26,312 bases of DNA from JANQGH01 sp039177555 (lineage in GTDB: Bacteria > Pseudomonadota > Alphaproteobacteria > DSM-16000 > Inquilinaceae). The translations under genes and the position numbers were made by a program. Shown in pieces: positions 8,450-15,654 of this stretch. Each line of letters begins with the position of its first letter. Position 1 is the stretch's first letter. The stretch spans positions 1 to 26,312 of the forward strand of contig JBCDFV010000052.1 in NCBI GenBank assembly GCA_039177555.1, read 5' to 3'. The notes under the pieces were generated by a model, which ran no database searches, was not told the DNA's origin, and was given only the letters and a program-made list of their open reading frames with translations.

Positions 8450-9661
8450 ATGACAACCAATGACGGTGCGGCCGTAAAGCCCTACCGCCCCTCGCGGCCG
8501 ATGCGTTTGATGCTGGCCCTTGGCAGCCGGCTCGCGATCGGCGAGATCACGGTGGTGCTGCCGGATGGCAGCCAAAGGCACTATGCCGGGGACGAGCCGG
8601 GGCCGAAGGCCATCATGCAAATCCACCGCGATCGTCTGGCACGCCGGGCGCTGACTGGCGGCACGCTCGGCTTTTGCGAGGCCTATCTGGACGGCGATTG
8701 GTCCAGCCCGGACGTCGAAACGCTGTTCATCTTCTTCCTGATGAACCAGGAGCGGCTGGAGCGCGAGATGCAGGGCAAGGCGTGGTATCGCGCCTTGAAC
8801 TATGTCCGGCATCTGTGGCGCCCGAACGACCGCAAGGGCGCGAGACGCAACATCCATGCCCATTACGATCTCGGCAACCGCTTCTACGAGGCCTGGCTGG
8901 ATCCGACGATGACCTATTCAGCCGGGATTTTCGCCGAGGGCGCGGCGGACCTGGAGGCGGCGCAGCGGCGCAAATACGCCGCCCTTGCCGACCGGATTGC
9001 CCTGACGCCGGATCAAGACGTGCTCGAAATCGGTTGCGGCTGGGGCGGGTTCGCGACCTATGCCGCCGGCGAGCGTGGGGCCAAGGTCACCGCCATCACG
9101 ATCAGCCAGGCACAGCACGATTTCGCCAAGCAACGTATCTTCGAGGCGGGGCTCGCCGAGCGGGTCGACATCAAGCTGCAGGACTATCGCGACACCGAGG
9201 GCAGCTTCGACCGGGTGGCCTCGATCGAGATGTTCGAGGCCGTCGGCGAAAAGTACTGGCCGACATATTTCGGAACGGTGCGCGACCGCTTGAAACCGGG
9301 CGGCATGGCCGGCCTTCAGATCATCACCATCGCAGATCGCCTGTTCGACAGCTATCGCCGCAAGGCCGACTATATCCAGCGCTATATCTTTCCCGGCGGC
9401 ATGCTGCCGTCACCGGCAGCCCTGAGCGAACAGATGAACCGCGTCGGCCTGACGATCAGTGAAACCATCGGATTCGGTCCGGACTACGCCCGCACGCTGC
9501 GCGGCTGGAACGAACGGTTTCAGGATGCTTGGCCGCGTATCCGGCCGCTCGGTTTCGACGCGCGCTTCAAGCGCCTGTGGGAACAATACCTGCACTATTG
9601 CGCCGCCGGGTTCGAGGTCGGCACGATCGACGTGGTTCAGGTGTCGGCGCGCCGCAGTTAG
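8450..9661 (+). CDS. Cyclopropane-fatty-acyl-phospholipid synthase-like SAM methyltransferase
   Basis: A 403-residue protein of the CFA synthase/mycolic acid methyltransferase family. The SAM-binding motif is VLEIGCGWGG (191-200). Family landmarks are HYDLGNRFYEAWLDPTMTYS (138-157), IEMFEAVGEKYW (259-270) and DYIQRYIFPGGMLPS (307-321). By eye alignment, the bicarbonate-binding Cys139 of E. coli Cfa (in YSCAYW) is Ala158 here, in YSAGIF. His266 (in LLHTIG) is replaced in GLQIITI (288-294), while the Glu of MFE and the Tyr of the FGxDY motif remain. Canonical CFA synthases need that bicarbonate site for ring closure, so this enzyme may methylate unsaturated acyl chains without closing a ring, as UfaM-type enzymes do. 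It follows DUF1365 by 27 bases. Confidence 0.9.
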   Translation: MTTNDGAAVKPYRPSRPMRLMLALGSRLAIGEITVVLPDGSQRHYAGDEPGPKAIMQIHRDRLARRALTGGTLGFCEAYLDGDWSSPDVETLFIFFLMNQERLEREMQGKAWYRALNYVRHLWRPNDRKGARRNIHAHYDLGNRFYEAWLDPTMTYSAGIFAEGAADLEAAQRRKYAALADRIALTPDQDVLEIGCGWGGFATYAAGERGAKVTAITISQAQHDFAKQRIFEAGLAERVDIKLQDYRDTEGSFDRVASIEMFEAVGEKYWPTYFGTVRDRLKPGGMAGLQIITIADRLFDSYRRKADYIQRYIFPGGMLPSPAALSEQMNRVGLTISETIGFGPDYARTLRGWNERFQDAWPRIRPLGFDARFKRLWEQYLHYCAAGFEVGTIDVVQVSARRS

Positions 9662-9689
9662 CGCAACACGACGAGGACAGAGACCCAAA

Positions 9690-10274
9690 ATGCCGCTGAT
9701 CGACCCCTTGCCCACCGATAGCAACCCGGACCTGGAGGAGTTCTTTTCGTTCTTTTTGGGTCCGTTGGGGTTCGTGCCCAACTCCATGCGCATCATGCAG
9801 CGCCGGCCGGCCATGGTGAAGGCGTTCGCGCAGTTGAACGCGGCGGTGATGGACGGCACCGTCGACCCGGGCCTGAAGCGCCTGATCGCCCATATCGCCA
9901 GCCGGGTCTCCGGCTGTGACTACTGCATGGCTCACACGGTCTTGGGCGCCGGTCGCAAGGGCATCGAGGACGAGAAGATCGCCGCGATCTGGGATTATCA
10001 GACCAGCCCGCTCTATTCGGACGCCGAACGGGCCGCCCTCGATTTCGCCGCCGCCGCCGCGAGCGTGCCCAACGCGGTCACACCGGAAATCGGCCAACGC
10101 CTGCGCGCCCATTGGGACGAGGGCGAGATTGTCGAGATCTTGGGCGTGGTCGCTCTGTTCGGCTTTCTGAACCGCTGGAACGACAGCATGGCGACGCCGC
10201 TGGAGGACGAGGCGCAGGAGGTCGGCGACCGCTTCCTTGCCGACCATGGCTGGTCCAAGGGCAAGCACATTTAA
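9690..10274 (+). CDS. AhpD/carboxymuconolactone decarboxylase-like CxxC protein
   Basis: A 194-residue all-helical protein of the AhpD-like (carboxymuconolactone decarboxylase) superfamily. The redox motif is SGCDYCMAHT, with Cys76, Cys79 and His82 in the arrangement used by AhpD-type peroxidase-related proteins. The N-terminal FVPNSMRIMQRRP and the later EIVEILGVVALFGFLNRWND are typical of the peroxidase-related subgroup. It is the last gene of the photolyase operon, 28 bases after the methyltransferase, with GAGGACAG before the ATG. A role in peroxide or aldehyde detoxification under photo-oxidative stress is plausible but inferred. The open frame extends upstream to 9459, inside the methyltransferase gene; homology starts at 9690. 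It converges on the thiolase gene with only 25 bases between stops. Confidence 0.85.
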   Translation: MPLIDPLPTDSNPDLEEFFSFFLGPLGFVPNSMRIMQRRPAMVKAFAQLNAAVMDGTVDPGLKRLIAHIASRVSGCDYCMAHTVLGAGRKGIEDEKIAAIWDYQTSPLYSDAERAALDFAAAAASVPNAVTPEIGQRLRAHWDEGEIVEILGVVALFGFLNRWNDSMATPLEDEAQEVGDRFLADHGWSKGKHI

Positions 10275-10299
10275 GAGCCTGTTCGGTCGTACCGATGCG

Positions 10300-11499
10300 T
10301 CAGACGCGCTCGATGACGAGCGCGATCCCCTGCCCCACGCCGATGCACATGGTGCACAGCGCGTAGCGACCGCCGCGCCGCTTCAACTCATGGGCCGCTG
10401 TCGTCGCCAGGCGCGCCCCGCTCATGCCCAGCGGGTGGCCCAGTGCGATCGCGCCGCCATTCGGGTTCACATGGTCGGCATCGTCCGGCACGCCCAGCAG
10501 ACGCAGGACCGCCAAGGCTTGAGAGGCGAAGGCCTCGTTCAGCTCGATCACATCCATGTCGCCGATGCCGAGGCCCAGCCGCGTCAGCAGCTTCTCCGTC
10601 GCCGGCGCCGGCCCGATCCCCATAACGCGGGGCGGCACGGCGGCGGTGGCGGCGCCCACGACACGCGCGATCGGCTCCAGACCATGCTTGCTTGCGGCCG
10701 CTTCGCTGGCCACCACCATCGCGCAGGCCCCGTCATTGACGCCCGATGCATTGCCGGCCGTGACGGTGCCGCCATCGCGAAAGGGCGTCGGCAGCTTGGC
10801 CAACCTCTCCAACGTCGTGTCGGCGCGCGGGTGTTCGTCTCTTTCGACAATCACCGGATCGCCGCGCCGTTGCGGCACGGACACGGGCACGATCTCCTCG
10901 GCCAGAATATCGACTGCCGCGGCCGCCCTCTGTTGGGAGCGCAAGGCGAAGGCGTCCTGGTCCGCCCGGCTGACCTTGTAGTCCTCCGCGACGTTCTCGC
11001 CGGTCTCAGGCATCGAATCGACGCCGTATTGCCGCTTCATCAGCGGGTTGACCAGCCGCCAGCCGATCGTCGTGTCCGCCATCTCGCCGGCGCGTGAAAA
11101 GGCGCTGGTCGCCTTCGGCACGACGAACGGCGCCCGCGACATGCTTTCCACGCCCCCAGCGATCATCAATGCGGTCTCGTCGGCCTTGATCGCGCGGGCG
11201 GCTGTCGCCACGGCATCGAGGCCGGAGCCGCACAGGCGGTTGATCGTCGTGCCGGGCACCTCGATCGGCAGGCCGGCCAGCAACGTCGCCATGCGGGCAA
11301 CGTTTCGATTATCTTCGCCAGCCTGGTTGGCGCAGCCGAAGGCGACGTCGTCGACCGCTTCCCAATCGACCGACGGGTTGCGCGCCATCAGCGCTTTTAA
11401 GGGTTCCGCCGCCAGATCGTCCGTGCGGACCGACGACAGCGCGCCGCCATAGCGGCCGATCGGGGTGCGAATGGGTGAACAGATGAAGGCCTCAGCCAC
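10300..11499 (-). CDS. pcaF: 3-oxoadipyl-CoA thiolase
   Basis: A 399-residue thiolase. The nucleophilic cysteine is Cys90 in NRLCGSGLDAV; the C-terminal pair is His355 in GHPLGMSGAR and Cys385 in CTMCIGVGQG. The segment FGCANQAGEDNRNVARMA is the signature of 3-oxoadipyl-CoA thiolases rather than general acetoacetyl-CoA thiolases. The enzyme splits 3-oxoadipyl-CoA with CoA into succinyl-CoA and acetyl-CoA, the last step of the beta-ketoadipate pathway. Translation starts at a GTG, preceded by two purine-rich candidate ribosome binding sites (AAGGAGA and AAGGA). It is the last gene of the minus-strand operon and is separated from maleylacetate reductase by 187 bases, so it may also have its own promoter. 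Confidence 0.92.
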   Translation of the reverse strand: MAEAFICSPIRTPIGRYGGALSSVRTDDLAAEPLKALMARNPSVDWEAVDDVAFGCANQAGEDNRNVARMATLLAGLPIEVPGTTINRLCGSGLDAVATAARAIKADETALMIAGGVESMSRAPFVVPKATSAFSRAGEMADTTIGWRLVNPLMKRQYGVDSMPETGENVAEDYKVSRADQDAFALRSQQRAAAAVDILAEEIVPVSVPQRRGDPVIVERDEHPRADTTLERLAKLPTPFRDGGTVTAGNASGVNDGACAMVVASEAAASKHGLEPIARVVGAATAAVPPRVMGIGPAPATEKLLTRLGLGIGDMDVIELNEAFASQALAVLRLLGVPDDADHVNPNGGAIALGHPLGMSGARLATTAAHELKRRGGRYALCTMCIGVGQGIALVIERV

Positions 11500-11686
11500 T
11501 ATTCCTTGTCTCCTTTACAACGAGTGCGCGGCGCACGACGAAGAGCTGGATGTCCCAGGGATCGGTCGCAACCCCTAAAGGCCACGCGGTGCCGGCAGCG
11601 TGATCACGACGGCCGCGGCGCCTAGCAGCATCCGTCACCTTCAAGGCGCCATAGCTTTTGGACATGGCCATACTGATTGCCACGCT

Positions 11687-12751
11687 TCATTGCTCTGCGG
11701 GACGCCGACCATAATAGGCGTCGTCCAGCAAGGCCCGGATGGCGTCGCGCGTCACCGGGCGCGGGTTGTAGTAAGGGTTCCGGGTCGCCAGGTCGGCCGC
11801 GCGATCGAGATCACTCTCCTTCAGCCCGATATCCTTCAAGGCGGTCGGGGCGCCAATGCCCACAGCAAGATCGAACAGGCCCGCCGGAGCATCGCCACCG
11901 CCCAATGCCGCCGCGATCCGCTGCATGGCATCGGGCGCGGCATCGCGGTTGTAGGCCGCGGCGTGTGGCAGCACGATCGTATGGGTCTGGGCGTGCGGCA
12001 GGTTGAAGCTGCCGCCCAACGTGTGACAGAGCTTGTGATGCAACGCCATGCCGACCGAGCCGAGCGACGCGCCGGCCAGCCAGGCGCCGTAAAGCGCGTC
12101 GCCCCGCGCCGCCAAATCGTCCGGCGCCTTCACCACCGTCGGCAGGGCGGCGGCCAAGGCGCGAATGCCTTCGGCCGCCATCAGCGAGATGACCGGGTTG
12201 GCATCCTCGGCATAGAGCGCCTCGACGCAATGGGCGATGGCGTTCATGCCGCTTGGGCCGGAAATGGCGGGCGGCAAACTCAACGTAAGCGTCGGATCGT
12301 AGACCACCGTGCGCGGCAGAACCTTCATGTCGCGCCCGGTGCGTTTGACCCCCGCTTCGGTCAGGCCCCAGATCGGCGTCATCTCCGACCCGGCATAGGT
12401 CGTCGGCACGGCGACGATCGGCAGGCCGAAGGACAGGGCGATCGCCTTGCCGAGGCCGATGGTCGAGCCGCCACCGACGGCAACGCAGCAATCCGCGCCG
12501 AGATCGCGGGCCCTTTCGCGCGCGGCGGCCGCCGTCTCGATCGGCACATGCATGACCGCCTGATCATAAACGCCGGCCGCCCGGTCGCCGAGCCGTTCCG
12601 CAACGTCCTCGGCCGTCGCACGCTGTTCCGGTGTCGAGAGCACCAGGGCCTTGGCGGTGCCCAGGGTCTCCACCTCATCCGCCAAGCGGTCCAGCGCGCC
12701 GGCGCCGAAGACGACGCGGCTGGGCATGCCGGTATAGACGAAGGACTTCAT
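11687..12751 (-). CDS. Maleylacetate reductase (iron-containing alcohol dehydrogenase family)
   Basis: A 354-residue enzyme that reduces maleylacetate to 3-oxoadipate with NAD(P)H. Recognisable motifs are RVVFGAGALDRL near the N-terminus, AVGGGSTIGLGKAIAL (91-106, nucleotide binding), VPTTYAGSEMTPIWGLTE (115-132) and SGMNAIAHCVEALYA. HHKLCHTLGG carries the downstream histidines of the metal-binding region, and NPYYNPRPVT lies near the end. The TTYAGSExTPIWGxTE stretch is diagnostic for maleylacetate reductases (TcbF, ClcE type) as opposed to other iron-type dehydrogenases. The ATG overlaps the stop of the CoA-transferase beta gene by one base (TGATG), so the two are translationally coupled. 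The reaction feeds directly into the neighbouring CoA-transferase and thiolase. Confidence 0.93.
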   Translation of the reverse strand: MKSFVYTGMPSRVVFGAGALDRLADEVETLGTAKALVLSTPEQRATAEDVAERLGDRAAGVYDQAVMHVPIETAAAARERARDLGADCCVAVGGGSTIGLGKAIALSFGLPIVAVPTTYAGSEMTPIWGLTEAGVKRTGRDMKVLPRTVVYDPTLTLSLPPAISGPSGMNAIAHCVEALYAEDANPVISLMAAEGIRALAAALPTVVKAPDDLAARGDALYGAWLAGASLGSVGMALHHKLCHTLGGSFNLPHAQTHTIVLPHAAAYNRDAAPDAMQRIAAALGGGDAPAGLFDLAVGIGAPTALKDIGLKESDLDRAADLATRNPYYNPRPVTRDAIRALLDDAYYGRRPAEQ

Positions 12752-13530
12752 CAGGCGGCGCCCGCATGGGCCTGGGCGGTTCGGGCCTCCAGATCGCGCA
12801 GGACCGCCAGTTCATCCGCCGTTGGCGCCTCCGTGATCAGGACGTCGGACGCGACCTTCAACGGCCAGCCCGTCGCCTCGACCGCCTGCTCGACGGTGGC
12901 GCCCGGGTGCAGGCTGACCAGCGTCAGTTCGCGGCTTTCCGGGTCCGGTCGCAGGATGCCGAGATCGGTAATCACGTTGGTCGGCCCCTTGCCCGGCAGG
13001 CCCGCCCGTTCGCGGGCGTCGCCGCCATCGAGGAAGCCCGCCGAGGTGATGAAATCCAGCTGTTCGACAAAGGCGCGTGGCGATTGCTTCAGGATGATCA
13101 GCACTTCGCCGGCCAGGCTGGCGATCTCGGGTGCCCCGCCGGCGCCGGGCAGCCGCACCTTGGGGTGGGCGTAGTCGCCGATCACCGTGGTGTTGATGTT
13201 GGCGAACCGGTCGATCTGGGCAGCGCCCAGAAAGCCGGTGGTGATGCGGCCGCCCTGCAGCCAATAGCGGAAGATTTCCGGCGTCGAAACCACCGTATCG
13301 GCGGTCAAGGACAGATTGCCGTCGCCGATCGACAGGGGCAGGACGTCCGGTTTGGCGCCGATGGGCCCGGACTCGTAGATCAGCGTCACATCCGGCGCGT
13401 GGGACAGCCGGGCCAGATTGGCCGCGGTCGAGGGCAGGCCGATGCCGACGAAGCAGACACTGCCGTTGCCGAGCAATCGGGACGCCGCGACGGTCATCAT
13501 CTCCGTCGCGCTAAAGCCTTGATCAGCCAT
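12751..13530 (-). CDS. catJ: 3-oxoadipate CoA-transferase subunit B (CatJ-like)
   Basis: A 259-residue beta subunit of a family I CoA-transferase. The catalytic glutamate that forms the CoA thioester is Glu53 in IYESGPIGAK. The N-terminal VCFVGIGLPSTAANLARL and the middle GAAQIDRFANINTTVIGDY match the CatJ/glutaconate CoA-transferase-like branch. With the alpha subunit it moves CoA from succinyl-CoA to 3-oxoadipate. The ATG at 13530 is preferred over an upstream start at 13596 because homology begins at MADQGFSATEMM and it overlaps the alpha gene by 8 bases, the usual coupled arrangement. Substrate is assigned from the neighbouring maleylacetate reductase and thiolase. Confidence 0.9.
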   Translation of the reverse strand: MADQGFSATEMMTVAASRLLGNGSVCFVGIGLPSTAANLARLSHAPDVTLIYESGPIGAKPDVLPLSIGDGNLSLTADTVVSTPEIFRYWLQGGRITTGFLGAAQIDRFANINTTVIGDYAHPKVRLPGAGGAPEIASLAGEVLIILKQSPRAFVEQLDFITSAGFLDGGDARERAGLPGKGPTNVITDLGILRPDPESRELTLVSLHPGATVEQAVEATGWPLKVASDVLITEAPTADELAVLRDLEARTAQAHAGAA

Positions 13531-14386
13531 GGACAACCTCCGGCTCTGCAGCGAGCGACTTCTTGAACTGGGCGAAATCGTCGGTATCGAGGACATGCGC
13601 CTTCATCCAAGCAGAGAAGGCATCGCGGTCCCGCGCGATCGGGTCCCAGCGCTGATAGAAGACGTTGTCGCGCTCGTAATAGTCCTGGGCATAGGAGGGC
13701 GCGGCGCCGCCCGGCACCGGGCAAACCGCGTCCACGACCCAACGCGGCAGGATCACCGCGTTCGGGCTTGGGTTCAGGTCGTCCACGATCTCCTCGACCG
13801 TCACGATGGCGCGCTTGGCGCACAGCACGGCCTCCTTCTGCACGCCGACGATGCCCCACATCAGCACGTTGCCGCGGCGATCAGCCTTTTGGGCGTGGAT
13901 GATCGCAGTGTCGAGCCGGATCGAGGGCATGGCGGCCAGCTTTTCGCCGGTGAACGGGCAGTCGATGAAGCGGATGCGGTCATTGTATTTCGGAAGGTCG
14001 GAGCCGACATAGCCGCGCATGATCGCAAAGGGTAGGTTCGAGGCGCCGGCGACATAGGAATTGGCCATGTCGGCGTGGCTGTGTTCCTGGATTTCGAACG
14101 GCACCGGCCAGTTGTTCTGCACCGCATCCCGGAACCGGTGCAGTGAGCCGACGCCAGGATTGCCGCCCCAGGAAAACACCAGCTTCGACGCGCAGCCCAT
14201 GCCGATCAACTGGTCGTAAACCAGATCGGGCGTCATACGGTAGAGCGTGAGGTTCTTCTTGCCCTGGCGGATGATTTCATGGCCAGCGGCATGGGGGATC
14301 AAATGGGTGAACCCCTCCAATGCCACATGGTCGCCATCCCGCACCAAATCGGCAACCGCTTCGCGTAAAGATATGATTTCAGGCAT
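13523..14386 (-). CDS. catI: 3-oxoadipate CoA-transferase subunit A (CatI-like)
   Basis: A 287-residue alpha subunit of a family I CoA-transferase. GDHVALEGFTHLIPHAAGHE (18-37) is the glycine-rich CoA-binding region, and LTLYRMTPDLVYDQLIGMG with FSWGGNPGVGSLHRFRDAVQ matches the CatI-type alpha subunits known from chloroaromatic degraders. The length (about 31 kDa) fits CatI rather than the shorter PcaI. It works with the overlapping beta subunit. It is the second gene of the operon, starting 57 bases after the small unknown gene, with GAAAGGAA about 4 bases before the ATG. Glutaconate CoA-transferase is the main alternative; the pathway context argues against it. Confidence 0.9.
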   Translation of the reverse strand: MPEIISLREAVADLVRDGDHVALEGFTHLIPHAAGHEIIRQGKKNLTLYRMTPDLVYDQLIGMGCASKLVFSWGGNPGVGSLHRFRDAVQNNWPVPFEIQEHSHADMANSYVAGASNLPFAIMRGYVGSDLPKYNDRIRFIDCPFTGEKLAAMPSIRLDTAIIHAQKADRRGNVLMWGIVGVQKEAVLCAKRAIVTVEEIVDDLNPSPNAVILPRWVVDAVCPVPGGAAPSYAQDYYERDNVFYQRWDPIARDRDAFSAWMKAHVLDTDDFAQFKKSLAAEPEVVHG

Positions 14387-14443
14387 GAATTCCTTTCCGT
14401 CTCAGCGTTTACCAAAGAGCGAGACCTGGCTATCGACATCGAT

Positions 14444-14740
14444 TCAGACCGATTTGGCCTGGGCATAATCGCGCATGACCTGAAGGCCCATTTCGCGACC
14501 ACATGCACGATGGGCCTCGGTCGTGGTCCCGACGAACATCTCGAACTGACCGTGATGGTACGTCGTGCCGAACACGGGGCCTAAGTTTCCGGTAACGGCG
14601 ACACGCCTGTATGGCGTGGACTTGGCCGCGACTTTGAAGACTTTGGAAAAGGCATAGTTGCGCGGGCGGTCGTCTACCACCTCCACGCCACCCCTGACGT
14701 AGTTGTCGATCGAATCGAACAGCGTTTCGCAAGTCGTCAT
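14444..14740 (-). CDS. Small conserved-looking protein, first gene of the 3-oxoadipate operon
   Basis: A 98-residue soluble protein with no signal peptide. The start is the ATG at 14740, preceded by AGAGGA eight bases upstream; a longer frame from a TTG at 14758 has no better support. The most distinctive stretch is RNYAFSKVFKVAAKSTPYRR (about 27-46), followed by a GTTYHHGQFEMFVGTTTE segment with two adjacent histidines. I do not recognise the family with certainty. The first half faintly recalls the N-terminal part of small subunits of two-component hydroquinone dioxygenases, whose product leads to maleylacetate, but the cupin half of such a subunit would be missing. As first gene behind the operator it is presumably expressed with the catabolic enzymes. 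Confidence 0.6.
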   Translation of the reverse strand: MTTCETLFDSIDNYVRGGVEVVDDRPRNYAFSKVFKVAAKSTPYRRVAVTGNLGPVFGTTYHHGQFEMFVGTTTEAHRACGREMGLQVMRDYAQAKSV

Positions 14741-14823
14741 GCGTGTCGTCCTCTTCAAACAACAGCCCAGTCGCCCTGAGTTCTTTGATGGGCTATAGTG
14801 AGACTTGACGGCCCGTTAGGTTT

Positions 14824-14857
14824 GTGCGACATACGAACAAAAGTTCTTATTGCGCAC
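14824..14857. promoter_or_regulatory. Inverted-repeat operator for the IclR-family regulator
   Basis: Two 15-base sites face each other across a 4-base AAAA spacer. Site 1 (14824-14838), read on the minus strand, is GTTCGTATGTCGCAC. Site 2 (14843-14857), on the plus strand, is GTTCTTATTGCGCAC. They agree at 12 of 15 positions. Both resemble GTTCGATAATCGCAC, the site I remember for PcaR of Pseudomonas putida (11 of 15 for site 1). The pair lies between the catabolic operon and its divergent regulator and ends 22 bases before the regulator's start, so it can control both. Confidence 0.75.
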
Positions 14858-14879
14858 ATTCTGCCACGGAGCAGACGCC

Positions 14880-15647
14880 ATGTCAACTGACGTTACGGAA
14901 AAGGACTTTGTCGCCTCTTTGGCGCGAGGTCTGGCGGTCATCCGGGTATTCGGTCGCGACGCACCATCGATGACATTGACCGAGGTGGCCAAACGCGCCG
15001 GCATGACGCGCGCGGCCGCGCGACGCTTTCTTCTGACCCTGGCCCAGCTCGGCTACGTCGCCACGGACGGCAAGCACTTCCAATTGACGCCCCGGGTGAT
15101 GGATCTCGGCTTCGCCTACCTGTCCTCGATGGATCTGTGGCAGGTGGCGATGCCGTTCATGGAGCAGGTCAGCAAGGAGTTGGAGGAGTCCTGCTCCGCC
15201 TCCGTGCTGGACGGTTGCGACGTGGTCTATGTCGCCCGGGTGCCGGCGCGGCGGATCATGTCCGTCGGCCTGACGGTGGGCACGCGCCTGCCCGCCTTCT
15301 GCACCTCGATGGGCCGCGTTCTGCTGGCCACCAAGACGCCGGAGGAGATCACGGCCTACATCTCGGCGACCGATCTGAAGCCGTTCACAGATCACACCAT
15401 CACCGACCCGGATATGCTGTTCAACGCGATCGCGCTGGCCGGTCAGCGCGGCTTCGCCCTCGTCGATCAGGAGTTGGAGGAGGGTCTGTGTTCGCTGGCG
15501 GTGCCGATCCGCAACAAGGCCGGTCTGGTGCTTGCGGCCATGAATGTCAGCGGCCATGCGAGCCGTGTTGGCCGCCGCGACATGGAAGAACGCTTCCTGC
15601 CCGTTCTACAGGGCGCCGCCGCCGAGATTTCGCGGGCCCTGCCGTGA
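14880..15647 (+). CDS. IclR-family regulator, PcaR/PcaU/PobR type
   Basis: A 255-residue regulator. An N-terminal winged helix (helix-turn-helix about residues 33-56, LTEVAKRAGMTRAAARRFLL) is followed by the IclR effector-binding domain with VVYVARVPARRIMSVGLTVG, RLPAFCTSMGRVLLA and FALVDQELEEGLCSLAVPIR. The opening FVASLARGLAVIRVF and the ARVPxRRIMS stretch are diagnostic for the PcaR/PcaU/PobR subgroup, which controls protocatechuate and 3-oxoadipate catabolism and usually activates when bound to a pathway intermediate. The ATG at 14880 has GGAG 8 bases upstream; the upstream TTG at 14850 would place the operator inside the gene and is rejected. It is divergent from the operon it probably controls. 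The inducer is likely 3-oxoadipate or a related acid, which is inference. Confidence 0.92.
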   Translation: MSTDVTEKDFVASLARGLAVIRVFGRDAPSMTLTEVAKRAGMTRAAARRFLLTLAQLGYVATDGKHFQLTPRVMDLGFAYLSSMDLWQVAMPFMEQVSKELEESCSASVLDGCDVVYVARVPARRIMSVGLTVGTRLPAFCTSMGRVLLATKTPEEITAYISATDLKPFTDHTITDPDMLFNAIALAGQRGFALVDQELEEGLCSLAVPIRNKAGLVLAAMNVSGHASRVGRRDMEERFLPVLQGAAAEISRALP

Positions 15648-15654
15648 GCAGTGA

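Noticed and set aside
6229..8863. Two long minus-strand frames (415 and 437 codons) opposite the flavoprotein and DUF1365 genes
   Set aside because: Both mirror recognised genes on the other strand; composition is typical of GC-rich shadow frames.
11492..11683. Minus-strand frame of 63 codons between maleylacetate reductase and the thiolase
   Set aside because: Arg-rich product without family resemblance; it overlaps the thiolase start and looks like ordinary intergenic sequence.
11600..13566. Plus-strand frames of 524 and 311 codons opposite maleylacetate reductase and the CoA-transferase
   Set aside because: Antisense to confidently identified enzymes and without motifs or a ribosome binding site.
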